Assembly (NCBI GenBank): GCA_011065235.1 | Contig: JAAKFB010000134.1 | Coordinates: forward strand, 1-5,466 | DNA: 5,466 nucleotides | Source: Chlamydiota bacterium | GTDB taxonomy: Bacteria; Chlamydiota; Chlamydiia; Chlamydiales; Rhabdochlamydiaceae | Reading direction: 5' to 3' | Part shown: in pieces, positions 1 to 3,368 of the stretch | How the letters are laid out: each line of letters starts with the position of its first letter | Numbering within the stretch: the stretch's first letter is position 1 | The notes under the pieces: generated by a model | Told to the model about the DNA's origin: nothing | Databases searched by the model: none | What the model saw: the letters and a program-made list of their open reading frames with translations, nothing else | Program-made: the position numbers and the translations under genes

Positions 1-158
1 ATGTAAATAATATATTCACATTTGAATTAATGTTTAATTTTGCTGGAGGACTAATGATACCAAATTATTATATTGATATTTCGAAATTTATTGAAAAGAA
101 AATGAAGTCCTTAAGGTATCATACAACAGAATTCGAAAAATATGGAGGAGAAAAGTAA
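1..158 (+). CDS. PIG-L/LmbE-family deacetylase, C-terminal fragment (partial, runs off the left edge)
   Basis: An open frame enters from the window start (first full codon at 3-5) and ends at TAA 156-158, giving about 51 residues. The stretch PNYYIDISKFIEKKMKSLRY (codons 60-119) followed by H-T-T-E-F fits the conserved C-terminal signature of LmbE/PIG-L proteins, which usually reads like PNxFVDIxxxIxKKxxALxxHxSQ. These are zinc-dependent enzymes that remove N-acetyl groups from GlcNAc-type sugars. The catalytic HPDD region would lie outside the window, so activity cannot be judged. The protein stops about five residues after a GG. The family usually continues another 25-35 residues with a helix ending near G-x-x-x-AE-x-F, so this copy looks shortened. 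The last 40 bp overlap, tail to tail, the end of the dioxygenase gene on the other strand. GGAGG lies a few bases before an in-frame ATG at 54, so an isolated 34-codon ORF is possible, but the upstream residues also fit the family. The match is from memory of the family. Confidence 0.6.
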   Translation, partial: VNNIFTFELMFNFAGGLMIPNYYIDISKFIEKKMKSLRYHTTEFEKYGGEK

Positions 159-898
159 ATAGATTCCATACCATTTCGAGGATTTCTCCTAATAATTGGG
201 TGGAACTGATCTTGAAATTGATCATAAATATCTGTTGGATCGAATCCCTTATTTTTTAAATATTGAGCCACCTTTGAATTATGCACAAAAGCATTTCTTT
301 CGTTGTATACTCCCACCATTTCTCTTAAAATCTTTTTCATTCCTTCAGACATAGAACTAAACGCTTTTCTATTATTAGAGATACATGTATCTCCTCCCAT
401 TTCTGGGGTCTCTTTACATAAGAGAACGGTGTACAATACAGGATTTTTCCACCCCGTTTTGTCTGTATGCCAAAAATCAAACAAGGGGGGATTATGTTCA
501 TCATTTTTTAGCACAAAACACTCTGGACAACCGTCCAAAGTAAGACCTTGGTCAACATAATGTTGTTCTATTGCAACATGCCCAAGAAATCTTAGACTTT
601 CTACCATTTGCTGCCCGCATAAACTTTGATTTCTAAAAATGAGCGCTGAAAACTCATCCAAGCCTCTTTGGATCAAATCTCTGATTGCTTGGTCTTGTGG
701 CCTTGATAAATCGATGGTTGTTACTTCAGCTCCTAAAGCAGGGCTGATCCGAGTTAAAGGAGGCAGGGATTTTGATAATGTTTTCTGCCCTATGTTTGAT
801 ATGAACTTGTTTAGTCCATTAGGACAAAATTTTTTTTTTTGAAATATTGTTGTCGCACTGCACATTAAAGAAGCACTACTACGCCCTATTAAATTCAT
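119..898 (-). CDS. TauD/TfdA-family Fe(II)/2-oxoglutarate dioxygenase, truncated at the C-terminus (probable pseudogene)
   Basis: The product is 259 residues. From residue ~46 it follows the TauD/TfdA fold: a SPALGAEV..IDLSRP start (52-67), FSALIFRNQ (83-91), the iron-binding HxD as WHTD (H144, D146), a P.MGGDT strand (165-171) and HPIIRRNP (233-240). Enzymes of this family use Fe(II), O2 and 2-oxoglutarate to hydroxylate small substrates such as taurine or alkyl sulfates; the substrate here cannot be read from sequence. The chain stops about ten residues after SIYFS. The usual final ~70-80 residues, with the WDNR..xH distal iron ligand and the 2-oxoglutarate-binding Arg, are absent, so catalysis is unlikely. 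The first ~45 residues are not typical of the family and include an 11-A run. The start at 898 is supported by AAGGAGGG just upstream, so a promoter and translation may persist. The 3' end overlaps the opposite-strand PIG-L fragment by 40 bp. It could be a shortened protein with a new role, but decay is simpler. Confidence 0.8.
   Translation of the reverse strand: MNLIGRSSASLMCSATTIFQKKKFCPNGLNKFISNIGQKTLSKSLPPLTRISPALGAEVTTIDLSRPQDQAIRDLIQRGLDEFSALIFRNQSLCGQQMVESLRFLGHVAIEQHYVDQGLTLDGCPECFVLKNDEHNPPLFDFWHTDKTGWKNPVLYTVLLCKETPEMGGDTCISNNRKAFSSMSEGMKKILREMVGVYNERNAFVHNSKVAQYLKNKGFDPTDIYDQFQDQFHPIIRRNPRNGMESIYFSPPYFSNSVV
830..840 (-). repeat. 11-base A homopolymer inside the dioxygenase coding region
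   Basis: Eleven consecutive T on the plus strand are read as A on the minus strand, encoding Q-K-K-K at residues 20-23 of the dioxygenase. Runs of this length are prone to polymerase slippage and can switch a gene between frames or accumulate indels. Here the tract is in frame in the given sequence. Confidence 0.9.
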
Positions 899-902
899 TT
901 TT

Positions 903-910
903 CCCTCCTT
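903..910 (-). promoter_or_regulatory. Shine-Dalgarno of the truncated dioxygenase gene
   Basis: On the minus strand AAGGAGGG lies four bases before the ATG at 898. It is close to a perfect anti-16S match with suitable spacing, and it fixes the start at 898 even though the first ~45 residues do not resemble the usual TauD N-terminus. Confidence 0.8.
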
Positions 911-1026
911 CTCGCGGATAATGAATTACAGTTGTTGTAAATCGCGAAGAATTTAGACAATCTGTAAATAATGCATAACACCTTTTCATGGCCGCTATTT
1001 ATTGTCAAATTTTTTTAAAGGACTTA

Positions 1027-1061
1027 GGGCCCGTAAAGAAATAACTTGGGCAATCCTCGAG
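1027..1061 (+). repeat. Left terminal inverted repeat of the palindromic element
   Basis: This 35-base arm pairs with 1156-1190 with a single T/T mismatch at 1042/1175. Beyond it, 1023, 1024 and 1026 still pair with 1194, 1193 and 1191. AAAG at 1017-1020 pairs with CTTT at 1198-1201 after a small internal loop. Confidence 0.95.
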
Positions 1062-1096
1062 GGAAAAATCGATTCATCTCCCGATGATTTTCCCTT

Positions 1097-1119
1097 GTAG
1101 ATATTGCAGGAATATCTAC
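1097..1119. repeat. Perfect 9-bp hairpin at the centre of the palindromic element
   Basis: GTAGATATT and AATATCTAC pair perfectly around the 5-base loop GCAGG, close to the symmetry centre of the whole element. It would be the apex of the long-hairpin fold or the middle arm of the cloverleaf-like fold. Confidence 0.9.
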
Positions 1120-1155
1120 TGCGGAAAAATTCTCAAGATCTGAACCGTTTTCCTG

Positions 1156-1190
1156 CTCGAGGATTGCCCAAGTTTTTTCTTTACGGGCCC
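1156..1190 (-). repeat. Right terminal inverted repeat of the palindromic element
   Basis: This is the reverse complement of 1027-1061 with one mismatch. The low number of differences between arms suggests a recent insertion or selection to keep the pairing. The internal hairpins have diverged more between the two halves. Confidence 0.95.
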
Positions 1191-1332
1191 TTAGGGACTT
1201 TCTCATAGGGAAAAATCTTGACTCTTGGCGGCGGGCGAAAGCAATTCCTAAACACCCTCTAAGTTGTCAAAAGTTGCAAAGTCGAGGTTAGGAGAATTTA
1301 GAATAGAGAGATAGAGATTTTTCTTTAAGGAT
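1191..1332. other. Intergenic remainder downstream of acpS
   Basis: The gene-free stretch between the dioxygenase and acpS is 434 bp (899-1332), and the palindromic element occupies its middle. In this right-hand part I see no coding potential and no GC-rich hairpin followed by a U-run that would serve as an acpS terminator. The 10-mer GGGAAAAATC at 1208-1217 repeats the one at 1061-1070 inside the element, so the mobile or repeated unit may extend beyond the inverted repeats. A G+C-rich patch lies near 1228-1240. The left part (911-1026) is AT-rich and would carry the dioxygenase promoter, but no convincing -35/-10 pair is visible. Confidence 0.5.
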
Positions 1333-1713
1333 TTATTCTATCCAGAGTGCCACTGCAGAGGCATATTCCTTGCAGTGGCTAATAGTGACGAGGATTTTGG
1401 GGTGGTTGAACTGCTCTTCGAGTTTGCCAGAAATGTGCACTTCGGGCTTTCCCTTTTCATCGGCTAAAATTTCGATGTCATGCCATGAAATTTCACTGCC
1501 AAAACCACATCCAAATGCTTTTGCGATCGCTTCCTTTGCAGCAAAGCGCCCTGCAAACCGGGGATAGGGATCTTTTTGAGAAAAGCAATATTCTTGCTCT
1601 TTTTTGGTGAAAAGACGATCGAGAAAGGCTTGTTTGTGCTCACTATGAGCCTCTTTCACCCGCCCAATCTCGATCAAATCATTCCCAAGACCCTGAATTT
1701 GGGATAGGCTCAT
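1333..1713 (-). CDS. acpS: Holo-[acyl-carrier-protein] synthase
   Basis: AcpS transfers the 4'-phosphopantetheine arm of coenzyme A to a serine of apo-ACP, activating it for fatty acid synthesis in the cytoplasm. The 126-residue length is typical of the single-domain trimeric AcpS type. Family motifs are in order: G-x-D near the N-terminus (GLGNDLIEIGRV, residues 8-19, D12 as Mg ligand); RFAGRFAAKEAIAKAFGCG (52-70, E61 as the other Mg ligand and K60 in the conserved AAKEA); G-K-P at 88-90; and the final strand TISHCKEYASAVAL (110-123) with the conserved Ser-His (112-113). It is the second gene of a unit: its ATG overlaps the TGA of the upstream PIN-TRAM gene in an ATGA arrangement. There is no good Shine-Dalgarno at close range (AAAGGA lies about 14 bases upstream), so translation is probably coupled to the upstream gene. 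The gene appears intact. Confidence 0.97.
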   Translation of the reverse strand: MSLSQIQGLGNDLIEIGRVKEAHSEHKQAFLDRLFTKKEQEYCFSQKDPYPRFAGRFAAKEAIAKAFGCGFGSEISWHDIEILADEKGKPEVHISGKLEEQFNHPKILVTISHCKEYASAVALWIE

Positions 1714-2771
1714 ACTTCGACTCGATTTCCTTTGGAAGGGATATCATCCAAGGTATTGCAGAAGATCATCCTTCCCGATGAGGTATGCTTCACGGACAGA
1801 ACGGTCACATCGATATTCTCTCCAATGTAATCGCCTCCACCATTGACGACAACCATCGTACCATCTTCGAGATAGCCAACACCTTGGTTAGGCTCTTTTC
1901 CATAGCGCTGGATTTTGATTTTCATCGATTCGCCCGATTGCATCAAAGGTTTGAGCGCATTGGACAGACCATGAAGGTTGACGATTTTGATCCCTTCAAC
2001 AGCGGGAATTTGAGCTTGAGAGATATCGGCTGTTAAAATATTCGAATCGCCGATCCGAGCGAGACGTAAGAGTTGAGTAAAGGAATCGCTAGAATCCGAG
2101 TATTGCGTTTCATCAAAGCGAAGTCCTAAGTTTGGAATTGCCTCTAGCTTTTTCACCGTTTCTAGGCAGCGCTTAGCCTTTGTTTTAGTGGCTTCATCTC
2201 CCATTTCCGCTTGAGAATAGAGCTCTTTTAAGACGAGCCGAGGCATCACTAAGGCATTATCGATAAGTCCTGTGGAGGCAAGGTCGAGAATGCGTGAGTC
2301 AGACAAGGCTGTACTATCGACTAGAAGATCTTTTTTGCTACTTTTAGATTGATTGAGCTTTATGAAGGGGAAACTGAGGAGAATCTCGTCAGAAAAATGG
2401 ATGGTTAAAAATGTTCCCATATAGGTTCCCAAAAGGAAAAAGGAAACTCTGAGTAAATCGATAGTTTGTGGTTGGAGGGCAGCTCTCATATGGCTTAAAT
2501 CTAAGACGGCACCAAAAAGAGAATTTAGTGCTTGTCCCATGAGATACCCTAGAAATAATCCGAGAGTCACGGTGTTAAATGCTTTTAAGTTATATCGTTT
2601 AAACAACACTTCTAAGGAAAGAAGTAGGGTGCTAAAAAGAAATCCCACTCCAAGACCTATAAGTACCTTTTGCCAGACAGAGCCGACAGGAAGGGATATC
2701 ATAAAAGCGGTCATGAAGAAAAGACTCAAAAGAACGAAAAAAACTCTTAAAAAAGCCAAAGAGATTTTCAT
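1710..2771 (-). CDS. YacL-like integral membrane PIN-TRAM domain protein
   Basis: The 353-residue product matches the architecture of Bacillus YacL: four transmembrane helices (about residues 7-27, 35-53, 66-88, 106-124), then a PIN nuclease-like domain (148-270) and a C-terminal TRAM RNA-binding domain (281-338). PIN acidic residues are visible at D152 (LLVDSTALSDSRI), E183 (LVLKELYSQ), D229 and D249 (ILTADIS). The TRAM part carries the family signature EPNQGVGYLEDGTMVVV (293-309), then YIG and SSGRMIF. The protein is expected to sit in the inner membrane with its nuclease/RNA-binding part in the cytoplasm. Its substrate is not established, so a role in RNA turnover is inference. It opens a two-gene unit and overlaps acpS by 4 bp. 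ATG 2771 is supported by GGAG eight bases upstream. The length and domains look complete. Confidence 0.92.
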   Translation of the reverse strand: MKISLAFLRVFFVLLSLFFMTAFMISLPVGSVWQKVLIGLGVGFLFSTLLLSLEVLFKRYNLKAFNTVTLGLFLGYLMGQALNSLFGAVLDLSHMRAALQPQTIDLLRVSFFLLGTYMGTFLTIHFSDEILLSFPFIKLNQSKSSKKDLLVDSTALSDSRILDLASTGLIDNALVMPRLVLKELYSQAEMGDEATKTKAKRCLETVKKLEAIPNLGLRFDETQYSDSSDSFTQLLRLARIGDSNILTADISQAQIPAVEGIKIVNLHGLSNALKPLMQSGESMKIKIQRYGKEPNQGVGYLEDGTMVVVNGGGDYIGENIDVTVLSVKHTSSGRMIFCNTLDDIPSKGNRVEV

Positions 2772-2779
2772 GAAAAAGT

Positions 2780-2783
2780 CTCC
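2780..2783 (-). promoter_or_regulatory. Shine-Dalgarno of the PIN-TRAM gene
   Basis: GGAG (GTGGAGA context) on the minus strand lies eight bases before ATG 2771. It supports this start, which directly precedes the first transmembrane helix. Confidence 0.65.
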
Positions 2784-2809
2784 ACATTAAAGGTTAAAAT
2801 TGAGTATGC

Positions 2810-2822
2810 TCAGATAATCTGA
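2810..2822. promoter_or_regulatory. Palindrome in the divergent intergenic region (possible operator)
   Basis: TCAGATAATCTGA is a perfect 6-bp inverted repeat around a single base. GTA/TAC pairs extend it outward after a 3-base bulge (2804-2806 and 2823-2825). It lies between the divergently transcribed PIN-TRAM/acpS unit and the four-helix membrane gene, where a shared regulator could bind. No clear sigma-70 promoter was found around it: TTGAGT (2800-2805) with TACGAG 17 bases later is a weak plus-strand candidate. The palindrome is short enough to arise by chance. Confidence 0.35.
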
Positions 2823-2861
2823 TACGAGTAGCGAGTTTAACTTGGCTAAATTTTTTTGTCG

Positions 2862-3368
2862 ATGACTTTTAAAAAACATTCTCTGATAGCCCTAGCGGGT
2901 TTTATCTGGTTCTCCGTGGGCTTAATGCTTCTGATCAAGGGGTTAAAGCTGGTGATTCTGGCTGCTTACTTCTCTGAAGAAAAAACAGGGCCAATACTCA
3001 ATTTTTTGATGTATGCCACCACAGGTGCAATTTTGCCCTCGGTCCTCATCATTATTTTGCTTGGCCTTATTCTCGGATTTGTTAAGGGAAAGTGGGTGCT
3101 TGGAAAAGCGGCAAAACGGACTGTCACCCGTCTTTACCCTCTTCGAGGATCCATCCGGCTGACAAAACTCTATCGACTCCGTGACTATCTTCTGATTGTG
3201 GGGATGATCGGATTGGGTCGAATAATCAGTTGGGTAAATCTCCCAGGTGATATTCACGCTTTCATCGATATCACAATTGGTTCAGCACTCATCAATGGTG
3301 CGATGATCTACTTCCGCTACGCTATCAAATTCAAGGATGAAGAGAAAAAATTGTCTAATCTGTATTAA
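2862..3368 (+). CDS. Small multi-pass membrane protein of unknown function
   Basis: The 168-residue product has four predicted membrane helices, at about 8-37, 44-74, 108-126 and 131-152, arranged as two closely spaced pairs. Between the pairs is a very basic loop (75-107: GKWVLGKAAKRTVTR, then several Arg/Lys), which by the positive-inside rule should be cytoplasmic, as should the charged tail KFKDEEKKLSNLY. I recognise the general pattern of a conserved small bacterial membrane protein but cannot name a family or function. The paired hydrophobic lobes recall chlamydial inclusion-membrane proteins; that is a weak resemblance only. The ATG at 2862 is preferred to an in-frame TTG at 2856, but neither has a Shine-Dalgarno. 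TAAATT at 2847-2852 could be a -10 for a nearly leaderless transcript. It is divergent from the PIN-TRAM gene, and its last 14 bp overlap the end of the opposing large gene. Confidence 0.82.
   Translation: MTFKKHSLIALAGFIWFSVGLMLLIKGLKLVILAAYFSEEKTGPILNFLMYATTGAILPSVLIIILLGLILGFVKGKWVLGKAAKRTVTRLYPLRGSIRLTKLYRLRDYLLIVGMIGLGRIISWVNLPGDIHAFIDITIGSALINGAMIYFRYAIKFKDEEKKLSNLY

Larger units (their letters stand above)
1027..1190. mobile_element. 164-bp palindromic element with 35-bp terminal inverted repeats (MITE-like or structured RNA)
   Basis: The left arm 1027-1061 and the right arm 1156-1190 are reverse complements over 35 bases with one mismatch (1042/1175). Both begin outward with GGGCCCGTAAAG and end inward with CTCGAG. 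Between them lie three more hairpins: GGGAAAA/TTTTCCC (1061-1067 with 1088-1094, extended by ATCG/CGAT 1068-1071 with 1082-1085); a perfect 9-bp stem GTAGATATT/AATATCTAC (1097-1105 with 1111-1119, loop GCAGG); and GGAAAA/TTTTCC (1123-1128 with 1148-1153). The first and third hairpins are roughly reverse complements of each other, so the whole element can also fold as one long imperfect hairpin. TTA flanks both ends (1024-1026 and 1191-1193) and may be a 3-bp target duplication. There is no transposase, so any movement would need one in trans. It sits between the acpS 3' end and the dioxygenase start. Alternatives are a structured ncRNA or a terminator-like barrier. Confidence 0.7.

Noticed and set aside
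1..118. Apparent read-through similarity of the dioxygenase C-terminus (L-V-L-x-x-N, then T-L-I) after its stop on the minus strand
   Set aside because: The resemblance to the WDNR region is only a few residues and needs several stops. The plus strand of the same bases gives a clean, open PIG-L C-terminal reading that explains the sequence better.
1003..1008. TTGACA -35 box on the minus strand upstream of the dioxygenase
   Set aside because: The hexamer is perfect, but no acceptable -10 sits 16-18 bases downstream; the nearest AT-rich box is about 24 bases away.
1027..1190. Cloverleaf fold as a tRNA or tmRNA
   Set aside because: The stem lengths, the 35-bp closing helix and the absence of T-loop (GGTTCRA in the right place) and CCA features exclude a tRNA, and there is no tmRNA tag frame.
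1024..1206. 60-codon ORF on the minus strand across the palindromic element
   Set aside because: It is encoded by the two inverted-repeat arms and the hairpins between them, has no Shine-Dalgarno before ATG 1206, and resembles no family I know. If copies elsewhere keep this frame open it should be reconsidered.
1785..2036. Plus-strand ORFs opposite the PIN-TRAM gene (1785-2036 and 2539-2790)
   Set aside because: They are antisense to a clearly conserved membrane/PIN-TRAM protein and have no recognisable domain of their own.
2856..2861. TTG start for the four-helix membrane protein
   Set aside because: It adds only two residues before a standard ATG at 2862 and has no ribosome-binding site of its own.
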